NCBI GenBank assembly: GCA_010094045.1
Contig: ML986584.1
Location: 62,001-126,000 of the forward strand
Origin: Lojkania enalia
Taxonomy: Eukaryota > Ascomycota > Dothideomycetes > Pleosporales
Direction of reading: 5' to 3'
DNA length: 64,000 nt
Shown piece after piece: positions 53,244-64,000 of this stretch (position 1 is its first letter; each line of letters opens with the position of its first letter). A program made the translations under genes and the position numbers. Below the pieces are notes generated by a model. The model saw only the letters and a program-made list of their open reading frames with translations. It did not search any database and was not told the DNA's origin.

Positions 53244-54222
53244 TCTGCTAAGCAGTCTCATGTACTATATATTCCCCCGCCGTACCTTGACCGAGAGGTC
53301 AAGGGACCTCATCAATACATCTATCTATACCACCCTATACAGTCTCCACCCCCTCCTGCTTACACTTTCATATGAGGCGAGCAATAAAGCGGTTGCCCGT
53401 GCCACTCAACCGGAAATCATCAAGTGCAACTTGAAACAGTTGGTATGAAGCGAGTCCTTGTAAATATGTCCGTCATTTACTTAGATTCCACAGAAGTCGC
53501 TGCAAGGCTCAGCTATGCGCGTTGCCAATACGGTGGTGGGTCTCCATTTTTGAGCTCTATTGAACGCAGCAAAATCAATGTCCACCCGTCTACCAAGTTT
53601 TCAAGTACCTTTGGAAGCACTTTCTTCCGGAGATTAGTTCATGATCAGATCCTCCAACGCTTTCTGGAAAGATACAAGGAATATTCGCCTCAATTACACT
53701 CCTTTATTAAACCACATCGACAACTGAGCATACTATTAAATAATGACATCTAGTATAGTAAAGTTTATGTATAATAAAGATACACCTTCAGACGGCGCTA
53801 TTGGGATATATACGTAGCAGGGAAGGGGACTTCTCAGGATAGCAAGCGCTCGCTGGGAAGTGCTCAGTTTTACTTCTTATCCAGAGACTGGGGACTGGAT
53901 GCTAGTATTCACACATAAGTCTATTTTCACTTCTCCTGCAGTCAATCTCATGTGTAGAAATAAGGGAGGGTTTTGCGAGTCTGAGCTCAAAAGCCTCGAA
54001 TCCTAGATTCCCAGCGTCGACGACGCTTCATTTCAACAACCAGCTCGAGGTCTAGTGAATATCACACAGGATGAGTAGTATTTGCAGTCCAAATAATTTT
54101 CATGAAAGTCTAGCAAGATTTCGAGAAGTGGAGTGTCCTAATTTTCATGACATACCATATATAGCCATTCCTCCCATTTCATCATGTTTGACCCTCCCGA
54201 CGCTTAAGCAGAATTCTAGTGG
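53244..54222. other. No gene recognised; 3' of the P450 pseudogene
   Basis: Intermediate base composition. Short frames on both strands (such as 53424-53753, plus) show no family signal. Confidence 0.55.
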
Positions 54223-56095
54223 CTATCCGAGGAACCATTGCAGTGGCCCAGAAAATGATCGAGAAGCACCCTCATCTTCAAGTTTAAAGTCATAATTCAG
54301 GTACAGATGAATGAGTGCTATTTTCAAAGTCTCTGAGACATACCATCTTCATAGGCTGACTAGTTAATAAGTAATCACGTCCAGTCAATATAACCCCAGA
54401 ATACTGACCATAGCTTTTTTGGAGAGCCTCAATAGGAGTATTCCGCATTAGCGTTCGTATACTTCGTTGTTACATGGTTGCTGCGCGAACACGTCTGTTT
54501 TGGATAGTATCTATATGGATGAAAATGCTCTTGTCTCGGGTATATTTCCCCATTTCATAGAACCGCATGTTTAGGTACGGTAGCGAGGTTAACTTTTGGC
54601 ATTGTTGCGCCACTTGGTAGTTTGAATAGTACAAGGACTTTCCTTTGAATAGACACTGGGAAAACATTTCAGTATACCTAGAAGGTAACACCATTTTTTA
54701 ACTTACGGGCATCAAGAGGATTGAGACGTGCTGACTCTCGGAGGAAGGCGTCTAGGAGGTGCATATATTTAAATGGATCCTTTGTATTACTCCTCAGCAC
54801 CTTGCTTGCTTCGCTTCACAGAGTTTCAATATATTCCGGATGCGTGCAAGGGCTATGAATGGCGTATACTAGGGCCTTCAAGGAACTAAGATTAGGAAAA
54901 TATGAAGAGGTTCCAACTTATCATTGTCATTTGGCGCAAGGAAGCGAAATATAGTGCTCCACTTCGTTATGCCAAACGCTCAATTTTCCTCTAGGGTTTC
55001 GTTTGAGACGACTCAATTATCCACTGGACGCAATCCAACCATGCGCTACGTAAGTCCTACTCTTGTAAATTACCTCCGTAGTGACGCTTACATGCGTATT
55101 CATTAAGTGACGTTGCGATGAGCTCCCATGCAATCGATTTTCTACGACTATACGAATTGATCTCGCGACTCTCTTCATAGCACCGCTCCAGCTCATGAAT
55201 ATACGCACAATAAGGCTATATTAAGTCAGAAACGGGTTGAATGGAGCTATACTACACTTACGGAGTGAAAATTGAGGATAATTAACGACATGTTTCCGCG
55301 GCAACAATACCATCGTAGCTATACCGAATAACCAACGCCATGAAATCCGGAGCGTTTGCCATTGAGCATTCAGTCTGAGTTTCAGGGGTTTGAAATCGTT
55401 CTATGACATACCATGCTCAGTACCTAGAAAAATCTGGCTATTTACCCTCCCCGTGGCGCTTTTCCACAACATGAATGCAGATACACTTGTCCATAATACA
55501 TAGGAATATTAGCAAATAGTGTGAAATGGTTTTATATAAGCTCAGTACTTAGCATAAGATAGCCATTCAAAATCTGAGATTCAAACCCTTCCACAATCCT
55601 GGCTTTGATTATAGGTCTAAGCTCAGGGAGATGCATCCTTAATAGGACTTTTACGGTCCGAGCAGGAACTACATTAAAAGGATCGACATCATTATACTCG
55701 AAGCCAAACATTGTGCACTTATACTTCAGTCGCTGTATTACAGTCAGATTTTTAATATAGCGCTAGCACTAAATAGGGTTCCTCACATCCACCATAGCGG
55801 CATGAAGCGATAATGTCTCTTCAGCGCTTTCACAGACAGCTTTGGCATTGAGCTCTGAACATGCAAGAATTTGATATTCCTTTAATCTAAGTATTGCAAA
55901 GGATATCTTCCCTAACTCTTCATATGCGTCGAAAATGAGTTTTGGAGAGTCAAGAATAAAGTCAAAATTGAAAAGGCATCTTCTTAGAGCATATGAATGA
56001 TATTGCTCCAATTGGTAGGTTGCTGAATGGACCAGCATGTCAAATGCCGCAGTGTACGAAATAAAACCACCTACATCTAAAAGCACCATCGCCAT
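54223..56095 (-). pseudogene. Cytochrome P450 monooxygenase pseudogene
   Basis: The minus strand carries P450 landmarks in order. They are an N-terminal region (LDSPKLIFDAYEELG, KAVCESAEETLSLHAAM), a spliced block MFGFEYNDVDPFNVVPARTV followed by HLPELRPIIKARI, then NSQIFLG, NAPDFMALVIRY, and HPEYIETL. The helix-K ExxR motif is in FLRESARLNPLDA (54723-54740), and the C-terminal LNYDFKLEDEGA precedes a stop at 54223-54225. Some introns keep good borders (for example GTGAGG...ACAG after AAMVD). In-frame TAA (55282-55284) and TGA (54816-54818, likely from CGA) interrupt it. In the haem loop FWG is followed by a frame break, and the Cys-Pro-Gly motif is destroyed. It is dead, but its decay is much lighter than in the adjacent transposons. 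Confidence 0.85.
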
Positions 56096-56262
56096 GACAA
56101 ATGGTCTGTGAACACACCTCCTAGAGGAGGTCCAAAGCAAACTACAATACCAAACACGCTTAGCACACCCCCCAGATATAGAGGTCTTTTTTCGAGCTCA
56201 ATTGTGAGCCCAAAAATTGCTAGAGCATCCTAGTACAAGCCTGCGGCTCCTACTCCCCCGGG

Positions 56263-57343
56263 CTATAGAAGGAGTGCGCCGGTCAGATTCGAATATTTAT
56301 TGTTCACGGGGTTGCAGATTTGATGCTGAGAAGCGCAACCGACGGGACTCGTTGGGTTATCAAACTTGTAAAATGATTTGGAGGTGGCGCTCATTCTCTC
56401 TACCCTATGTGTCGAGAAGACAGGGTCATCAATAGCGGATCTCACATTCATGTCGTTGCCGGCGATTAAGATTAGGTCAACGTCGGCATCATCTCTCGCA
56501 AGTTCGACTATAGGTACCCATCCTAGAGTTCTCTCCGAACTATAATTTGCGTAGGCCCGTCGGGTTCTAACCCTCAGACGTCAGAGTTCATTACATCTCT
56601 AAGCTCCTCTTTTTTTTCTTCCAACTTACTCGACATGATAGGGTATACCATTGAGCAGATCCCGTGTAAAGAGTAGTTCGCCGGATTTTCTGTAACTAAT
56701 TGTAAAGTTGTGTTTGACGTATTGAGCCATGATATTAGGGTCAGAATTCTTGTATTAAAATGAGCCACAATTATAGGAGCACAGCATGTCTGTCGGCGAC
56801 AATGTGATCCAGTAATTCCTACCTGGTGGCCTGAAAGGGCTATTAACGGGTACTCCTCTGCTTGGAAACTTACCCATCAGTAGAAACTAGGGTGCAGGTC
56901 AGGACCTTCCGAAAAAAAAAAAAACCAGATCACTCTCGGAAGCATTGATGCCGTAATATTTGCGTAGGTTGATGAGCCTAGTATCTGCTTGAACAGACGA
57001 AACATTCTTTGGGCAAATTCTAGAATCGAAGGGGCACGAGATATTGGGTTTAAATGTCCAAGGAATGGATGGTGACGGACCAAGCCTGCAATCTGCCTCT
57101 GCCTCGGTAGCGGTGGTGTAGTAGCATTGTCGAGTGTACCCGAACGCATCGTATGACCTCTAATTGGAAAAGCATCTGAATATCCTGATGTGTATAAGTG
57201 TCATCTACGGACAAAGAGCTGCAATCATATTTTTCGCTATTTCCGCTTCGAATGAGACGATTGCCTTGCGTACCGTTAGAGATCTCGGCTGATATGAAGA
57301 TGGCGAGAACCGAGAATCTAACTGCATACAAGCTACTACGCAC
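56263..57343 (-). pseudogene. Broken fungal multi-pass membrane protein gene (N-terminal ectodomain part)
   Basis: Minus-strand frames contain a cysteine-rich ectodomain pattern found in large uncharacterised fungal membrane proteins: YTRQCYY, NISCPFDSRICP, YYGINAS, FRKVLTC, then DDPVFSTHR and GCASQHQICNP. These blocks fall in different frames. The first ends in a 13-T tract on the minus strand (plus 56912-56924), which shifts the frame just before FRKVLTC. A TAG lies upstream at 57160-57162 and a TAA interrupts a middle block. A possible first exon with a signal-like start (MRSSLYAVRFSVLAIF) begins at 57343. The later transmembrane part is not found, because the P450 pseudogene begins there. 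The family is recognised only by motif pattern. Confidence 0.55.
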
Positions 57344-60088
57344 AATCTATGTTGAAGAACGACGAACCGTAGAGCTGATGTATTTATTATAGGCTTAGGC
57401 CTGAGTGATGAATGCCCAAGCAGCCATTTGGCGAGTTCCGGAGGATGGAGCGCCTTTGGTTATGAAGCTCATTACATGCCTCGCCTGTCTTGGCGATCTG
57501 ATAAAACACATAAGATAACAGAAGCCAAAGTCAGACCTCGAGAAAGGTAGTGAAAAGGGATAGAAAGGAGGAAAGTATTTGAGCATTTCGTGTCGAGAGT
57601 GTGAGAACGCGCTCACTAGCCTCTCAATTCGTCTATGTCCCTTCGTAGATGCTGATTGACTTGCCCGCTGTCATTTCTGCAACGCCCGCTCGGACCTTGA
57701 CATTCGGTAGAATCTTAGCAAGTTGAAAGTCGCGTATACATCAAACGCTACAAAGTGCGATCCTTGGACCCCCTTTTGACTTAGCATTCGCAACAGTGAA
57801 TTTTATGGCCTCTTGGTCAAGCAAAGCCCAATGACTTGGCCATCCAACAGACGGTCTAACAGAGCGCCGCATGGAGCCAGCTGAGAACTGCCAAGAACGA
57901 CGGCGGGAGCGGGTCGCGCAAGGCTGCGATGTTATCCAGGTGATGTAAAAGGGTTGAGTTCACCGTGTATCCAGAATGAAGCCCACGGCACCGTCTATGG
58001 CGGATTGTAGCAAAGACTGGTCAGCTGCGGCGGAAGGAGTTCCAAGTCTGAAATTTTCGTCTGGTATAGAGGATTTCGGAAGAGTCGAGTGGCTTCGTAA
58101 GATTGATATTCAATCGACTTCTTGCAAGGAGACAAGAGAATCTTGAACTTACAAGAGAAGGCCTTGCCCTTGTCATGTGAGAGCAATGTGGTGAGGCGTG
58201 TCCAGGGTCCAGACTCCTGCCTAGGTGGATATGCTGAAATGCTGAAAAGGGACTAGCCGCTTACGTGCTAGCGCGGCTGTGCCTCTCTCACTCAACTCCT
58301 TGCCTCCCACTGGGCGACGTCCTTCAACTTAGATTGGACCTCAATTGCGATGTAGCCATCGAGATGCTTCGGACTTTGACCAAACCATCCTGGATAGCCC
58401 AAATTCTACACTCTAGGAATCCGAGACGGCATTCTCGACGTACCCTGGTCTGTCAAGGAGGCTCGGGCGGCTTACAGATCCACTTGGGTCGCTAGGAGAG
58501 GTATAATCGAGCCACCTAACACGCCCAGATCAAATGCTGCTTCGAGCCGGTCAGATCCAATCTATTGTGCATCGTCTCGCAGTGTGTCCATACTGGCCGT
58601 TATTCCAAACCTACACTCAAGCAACTGTGGTTCTGTCGCTTTAGCCATTCCGAACGGTCGTCGGACGGCGACCTTGTCCCGACTAGGAAGTCGATAAGCA
58701 GGCCGCATGACGCATGAGGTTGGGGTACAACGGTTGTAAGATATCGTCCTCGAGGAGATAAATATGCAGAGTCGTTTGGGAGCCAACATATTTGGGGTTT
58801 CAAGTTCGTCACTCGTCCTTGTGTGAGGACGTCGATCAGCCGGCCTCATGTCAATCGGTGGACCGGCGCTGGACGCGATATAAACGGCTCAATCGGCCGC
58901 TGGGATTGCTATTCTGTTTGGTTGCAACCTGCAACGGAGTTCACGCAGCACAACAGACGCATGTTCGTGCTCCCGTTAGCGCATGACGGTGCTTGCCGCC
59001 GGCAATCAACACGAAAGCTTCTCTCTTCCGTTCGAGCAGTCGAGATGAGCTCTAGGATCCAGGAGCAAACCAGACAACACAGTACAATCACAGTCGAGAA
59101 CGGTTCAAGAAGTGCGCATGGCGTCAAATTGAAGGGTCTGGTGGAGGAAAACCCCCCTGCGGGCCGTACCGACTGCAGCAGCTGAGCGAGGCGTCTCGAT
59201 CAGCGGCGCCCTCGCTTCCGCGTTTCCTCTCCATTCTCGCGATTCGTTTCCTGACCCGTCGTTGGCGTCTATACCTGCATGCTAGAGCACTTAGATTAAG
59301 CCACGTCTCTGAAAGATCATGACGGCTTTGGACTGCCTGTTGATCGACTTCGAAAACAGCAGTCGCACAGCAACTGCTCGACGTTTTACAAGATCGATCA
59401 ACCACACCGACAAATAGGCGCCCAATGCGACCAGGCCCAGGCCGGGGTCCCTCGCCTCCAGGAGCGCGCCGTCAACGACAGCGCTGCAACAACCTCGGAG
59501 GGGGCGGAATCCTTCTGGCACCCGTCAAAGTCGCCGACGAGCAGCTTGGTAAGTTGTACAGGCTCGCCTCCAACCTGAGCGCCATTCGCTGCGGGCAAAT
59601 CGAGTCGTCTCTGTTCATTGCGGCGTCTGCTCCAGCTGTCCTGGCGGGCTCAGCGGCCGTCGTACAAATACCGGCGTCGCCCAATCCAGGCCCCCAATGG
59701 GTCCAGGGCAGACGGCTAAAGAGGGTACCTTGACCGCTGCAACCCTGGTGTCGCAATAACGCTGCATGCAATTGACGGGGATCGCGTTCGTTTTTAGCAC
59801 TCGCCGATCACCCATCAATCAAACCACCAATATCGACCGCGGGAAAAATCCTCCTACACGGCTGCCCCTCTCTCCCGCCGCAGTCATCTGTGAATGCGCG
59901 CACAACCTTCATGGGTGTTGCAGACGATTTCGCTCTGTCATAAGACTCGGGCCCGACTTTCCTAAATGATCCTTCTTTCTTTTTACACTCGACTTTTTTG
60001 ACAGCGATGTAACGCGCTGTTAGCTCTTTCAGCCTCCTCAAGCCACCTACAACACCGCAAACCATCGTTCTGCCGTCGTCCATGAGCC
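57344..60088. other. 2.7-kb stretch without a supported gene
   Basis: Base composition returns to normal from about 57600. Many short frames overlap on both strands (for example 59425-59733 plus and 59472-59771 minus), but none shows a domain or plausible exon chain. The last few hundred bases should hold the promoter and 5' UTR of the rhodopsin-domain gene. Confidence 0.55.
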
Positions 60089-61590
60089 ATGTCGGCGTTC
60101 ACGCCGGAGAAGCTGGCGTATATGGAGGCGCATAAAGATGAGTCCAGAGTATCCGAAATACATTGGGTCTATAGCGTGCCGATCGCAGCGTCGTTCATCT
60201 CTACGGCACTGCGCCTTTGGGCAAAGAAGGCGGGACGGAATGGCATCACACTTGACGACTACATAATCGTCTTTGCGACTGTACGGCTACTATTCCTCCT
60301 AAAGCGCGATAGCTTCTCATTCAAACAGATATGTCTAATCGGAGAGTGTGCGAGCGGCTTGGGATATGGTATTGCTCTCGATTGTCTTCCGTAATGGCGC
60401 CGAGGCTAACACCACTAGGCCCACCCCATGGCATGGGACGACATGTTATTGTTGTTTCTGACTACGACTTGATGATGTTTCGACAGGTTAGCTACTCAAA
60501 ATTCAAAAGTCGTTCAGTTATTCACATCCAACCTAGGGTGACTACGTCTTCAGCCATTTCTACGACATCGCGCTTGTCTCGGTCAAGCTCGGTATCCTAG
60601 CATTTTACTACCGCGTCTTCGTCCTCCCTCTATTCCGTAAAATCGTGCTTGCTACAGCAGCATTCGTCATCTCCTGGGGCATTGGTATAACCGTTACGCT
60701 TGCCGTTGTTTGCCATCCCATCGAGGCATTTTGGGATGCCACAGTCACCGGAAAATGCCTCGATCTGGCCACATTTACCTACTTCACTAACATATCCAAC
60801 CTCGTCACTGATGTATGGATATTCCTCATGCCGGTTCCGGTCATTTGGCATTTGCAATTGCAAACTAAGAAGAAGCTCCTGTTATGCTTCATATTCTCGA
60901 TTGGTTTAGCGTAAGTCGCCCAATTACTTCTGCGGACTATTTTTTCCCTCAAGCTGGCATCAAGCACTATGACTAACTCTGTATCTTATGCATAGCACTT
61001 GTATAGTATCCGCGCTCCGTCTGCGCGTCGTCCTCGGCCACGTCGACCCAGACTTCACCTGGTCCACGGTGCCGCTCGGTGCATACTCCGTCTTCGAACC
61101 TCTGGGAGGCATCCTATGCACCAACCTGCCTATAATCTGGCACATGTGGCGCAAGCGACGACCGCTTCTCCCCGGCTCCTCGGCCTTCAAATCCAGTCAC
61201 CCGTCCTCGACAGCAACACCAGGGTCTGGCCAATCGCGCCGCAGCCAATTCGCACGCCGCATACAGAACTCCCTAGGTCTCAGTACACTGGACCAAACAG
61301 GTACCGATAGCCAGTCGCGCACGATTCTCGGGAACGAAGAGGATGGAGAGGCAGGCTGGATGGGTTCTGACCAGAAAGGCAATACGACGACGACGATCGT
61401 ATCGCAGGCGCGACCGCCGCAGTTCTGGAACACAGTAGAAAGAAAAGATTCGCATGGTATCACGCAGGAAATGTCAGAGGCCAGCAGCTCGAGCCAGCAG
61501 GAATCCGTGCCGCAAGAAGGAGCGCCGAGGCGACAGTCGAAGAATCTACAGGGCATGAGGAAAAATACATGGCAGGTTAGGAAGAAGTGA
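60089..61590 (+). CDS. Fungal rhodopsin-domain (SAT4/PTH11-related) seven-helix membrane protein
   Basis: Five exons (60089-60280, 60329-60368, 60419-60486, 60537-60910, 60996-61590) give 422 residues. Hallmarks of the fungal rhodopsin-domain family are present: LDDYIIVFAT, GYGPPHGMGRHV, DYVFSHFYDIALVSVKLGIL, FYYR, CHPIEAFWD, GKCLD, TDVWIFLMPVPVIW, and DPDFTWSTVPLGAYSVFEP. Seven hydrophobic segments are expected between residues 25 and 300. A Ser/Gln-rich cytoplasmic tail of about 120 residues follows. There is no CFEM domain at the N-terminus. The first intron (48 nt) could be read through in frame, but that would put 16 residues, several of them charged, inside a membrane helix. The acceptor at 60995 has a GACTAAC branch site. 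Members are orphan receptor-like proteins; the ligand is unknown. Confidence 0.88.
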
Positions 61591-62000
61591 GTGTGCGAGT
61601 GCACACTCGACTTCTCCTTGCGCGCATATTCTAGCGTGAAATATTGCTCTTATGGCCGATGAATAAGGGAACGCGATGGATGGCATTCCATCGCATCGCA
61701 TCGCGTCAGCATCAAAGCAAACAAAACAAAAACAATTGTGTCGATTTACGATTTCCCAGCATATCACTGCGACCGTATACCCGAATTGGAGCCGCGGCGT
61801 GCCGGAGTCTTTCATGTTTTCCACTATTTGAGCTTTTTTGGTCTTCTTGGATGGTACTATGATGGGAAGGTTACACGGGTAGGGCAATAATGGGTAAAGA
61901 TAGGGAATCGAGCTATGGGTTACGGGTTATGAATAGCTTTGGTTCCGGACTGATACCAGCCTGTTCGGCTCTACGACATGATTGAGCTAGCAGACACGAC

Positions 62001-62020
62001 GGATAGGATAGGATAGGATA
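62001..62020 (+). repeat. (GGATA)4 microsatellite
   Basis: Four perfect tandem GGATA units. Confidence 0.95.
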
Positions 62021-63060
62021 GTTATAAGGCTCTAAACCAACCTTGTGAATGGTTGAGTATGCGGCGATTAAGGGCGCGGAATCGCGCATTTGGTATCCAT
62101 CTCATTTCATCTATGGTCTCCTAGATTACATGCCGTACCTACTGTCCATTTTCCAGTTCTTCTAACCGCAAAACCCGCAGCACTCCTAGCCCACTGCTCT
62201 AGCCTAAAGGAGCACTTGCGCGCGCCATCAAAGAACGCCATAAAAGAGCGCCATGATCGAAGCGGACGGGAACGGGCTCGGACTTAGAGTCGGACAGCGA
62301 GGGATGTTGGATGCGCACATCACGGCTCCGATCCCTCCAACGTGGTCGCTGATCAGACGGACTAGCCTATCATGACCGAACAGATCGTCACTCTACTTCG
62401 TACCGCAGAAATCGGACATATGTACAGCAGTGTGTATGCATGTGTAAAATTAGTAGCCACAGGGCGTAAGCAAAATAAGATTTCTCGCGCGTAACCTCGT
62501 TGTTCCCTTCTCTTCCCTTTCCTCCCCTTTCTCTGTCCCGTCCCATCCCATCTCATCTCACACCTTGGCCTCCCGCGTAGGATTCGTCGGCATTACCCGC
62601 CCGCATCATTTGGAAATCTGCTAGGATTATTAGTTTTAGCCAGCCACGTACATAACAAATACGGGCTCGGCTTGGGCTGAAGAAGCACATGAACTAAGAG
62701 TGGACAGGAAGGAGAGAGGAGGGAGGGTAGGGGTAAGCGATGATCGCCGGATCGGGGATGGTGACGTGCAGGGGTTTGGGGGACTGACGGGTTGGGAAGG
62801 TGGCGGGGAGGGGGTCGAGGAGGGCACGTGAATGTGGGATGCCGAGGTTCACGAGAAAGGGAGGAGAGGTGCTTGGGGAAACGGATAGTGTGGGAGGCGG
62901 GGGGGTCTTTTTGTATCTATCTGGCTTTGATGGCAGATGGTTTGGGGAGAGGACGCTTGCGAGGGGTAGGTTGGGAATAGAGGGAAGTAGTAGGACAGGT
63001 TTCGATTCGGAGATCGAGTATAGATTGAGGAAGTCTTATTGGAAAAAAATCTTGTGGTCG

Positions 63061-63085
63061 TTTGGTTTGGTTTGGTTTGATTTGG
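63061..63085 (+). repeat. TTTGG-type simple repeat
   Basis: Three perfect TTTGG units followed by degenerate ones. Confidence 0.85.
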
Positions 63086-63164
63086 TTCGATTGATGTGAT
63101 GTGAAAAGTAAATGGTGTATCCTAGTTATATGCAAGAAGTCCAAAAGAGCAAATAGGGAACCCA

Positions 63165-63180
63165 CCCCCCCCCCCCCCCC
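63165..63180 (+). repeat. Poly-C tract (16 C), about 120 bp past the esterase stop
   Basis: Homopolymer of C, with a second C6 run a few bases on. Its length may be unreliable in sequencing. Confidence 0.8.
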
Positions 63181-63299
63181 TTACCCCCCGGGTTGCATTA
63201 TCAACCGCACATATATTTTTCCCTCTCCCTCCCCATCCATCCATACCAAACATAGAGAAATATTTATACAAATGCATGCACATCCAAGGTATCTATCTA

Positions 63300-64000
63300 T
63301 TAGTACGGCACTTTGCCGCCCATAAGCCCCCACCACGCGCACCTCGCGCCCCGTCCCCCTTCCCACGTCCACCCGTTCGCCAGCTTGAACACGTTGGTTA
63401 CCCCAGGCTCCAGGTAAATGTAGTACTTGAGGTTCTCCGTCACATCGAGGAAATGTGGGGTACCGCCCGTCGTGTTGAGGTCCAGGAACGAGCGGCTCCA
63501 GTCGTTCCACTGCGGCCACTTGATGTTACCGCCGCCATATGACACGGGGACCGTGGCGTTGGATTTTGTGCCTTTGGCATCTGCTACCGAGATGATGGGC
63601 GAGTCCTTGGTGATGAAGTTGCCCCAGATCTTCTGGAACGCGTGCTTGAAGTCGTCGCCGGGCGTGGCCTGACCCTTGGACCAATACGCATTGAGGTCGA
63701 AGCCGTGGTAGGACGGCGGCGCGCTGAACTGGTACTTCCAGGCCTGCGGAAAGGCCGAGGCCAGCCAGTATGATGGGCAGTCGAAGGTCGATTCCGCAAA
63801 CACATTGAACACGCGCTGTTGCTGGCCCGTTGCGAAGCCGGATTGGTTTACCGCGGTTGGGTAGCCAGTCCCTGTCGTCTCGAAGAGCGGGTCTGAAGGG
63901 TCGGTGTCCTGATTGTCGCCGTCATAGGAATATATCTGTTCTAGAGTGAATTTGTCTAGGGCGGAGAACTTGGGGAAGGTAGTGGATACGTAGGAGCGGA
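63300..64000 (-). CDS. Type-B carboxylesterase/lipase, C-terminal part (5' end outside window)
   Basis: An uninterrupted minus frame of 233 codons runs from the window edge to a TAA at 63300-63302. It matches the C-terminal third of fungal carboxylesterase type B proteins: YVSTTFPKFSALDKFTLEQI, DPLFETTGTGYPTAVNQSGF, ATGQQQRVFNVFAESTF, CPSYWLASAF, and WGNFI. The His in PSYHGFDLNAYW is the catalytic triad His by position in the family; the nucleophile Ser and the acid residue lie upstream, outside the window. Cysteines in this part and the family's usual secretion suggest an extracellular hydrolase. The substrate is unknown. Confidence 0.88.
   Translation of the reverse strand, partial: RSYVSTTFPKFSALDKFTLEQIYSYDGDNQDTDPSDPLFETTGTGYPTAVNQSGFATGQQQRVFNVFAESTFDCPSYWLASAFPQAWKYQFSAPPSYHGFDLNAYWSKGQATPGDDFKHAFQKIWGNFITKDSPIISVADAKGTKSNATVPVSYGGGNIKWPQWNDWSRSFLDLNTTGGTPHFLDVTENLKYYIYLEPGVTNVFKLANGWTWEGGRGARCAWWGLMGGKVPY

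Larger units (their letters stand above)
61591..63299. other. Intergenic region between convergent rhodopsin-domain and esterase genes
   Basis: Contains both 3' UTRs and several simple repeats (listed separately). No gene recognised. Confidence 0.6.

Noticed and set aside
53424..53753. 109-codon plus frame
   Set aside because: No family signal, and the flanking DNA holds pseudogenes on the other strand.
59425..59771. Overlapping ~100-codon frames on both strands
   Set aside because: GC-rich low-information frames without motifs or plausible splice partners.
61197..61604. 135-codon minus frame
   Set aside because: Antisense shadow of the Ser-rich tail of the rhodopsin-domain gene.

Overview
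This window looks like chromosomal DNA of a filamentous ascomycete (Pezizomycotina). The genes have several short GT-AG introns of about 48-82 nt with CTAAC/CTGAC-like branch points. The families are typical of these fungi: an AAL-type fucose lectin, a fungal rhodopsin-domain membrane protein, a type-B carboxylesterase, a cytochrome P450 and a Rds1/ferritin-like protein. Two blocks are extremely AT-rich and almost free of CpA/TpG, the signature of repeat-induced point mutation (RIP). All gene models were spliced by hand from reading frames and splice signals. The six complete ones each give a total length divisible by three.

Layout. 1-2290 is RIP-mutated repeat DNA, mainly the 5' part of a minus-strand Ty3/gypsy element. 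2404-13046 is an accessory gene island: a C-terminal scrap of a ferritin-like gene, an ankyrin-vWA protein (-), a trypsin-like protease with a probable beta-trefoil tail (+), two divergent fucose-lectin-like beta-propellers (- and +), a second vWA protein (-), and a Prx6-like protein lacking the expected catalytic Thr, Cys and Arg (+). 13497-53243 is a 39.7-kb block of nested, RIP-killed transposons bounded by inverted ~100-bp sequences. 53244-57350 has intermediate base composition and holds a broken P450 gene and a broken membrane-protein gene (both -). 57351-64000 is normal-composition DNA with one complete rhodopsin-domain gene (+) and the 3' part of a carboxylesterase gene (-).

Transposon block. 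I count four full-length Ty3/gypsy elements, three with clear 5-bp target duplications and one with a probable one. I also count six Fot1/pogo-like TA-flanked DNA elements. One 1872-bp pogo element is split into four pieces over 17039-36608 by three later insertions. Removing those insertions gives exactly the 1872 bp of its uninterrupted relative at 28339-30210. Removing every recognised insertion from the whole block leaves about 4.0 kb, a plausible size for the oldest DNA element, whose ends are the inverted sequences.

The gene island is the best candidate for an undescribed system. It combines two MIDAS-type vWA proteins, a protease fused to a lectin-like fold, two beta-propeller lectins and a dead-looking peroxiredoxin, with no metabolic genes. 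A joint role in recognition or defence is inference only; linkage is the only evidence.
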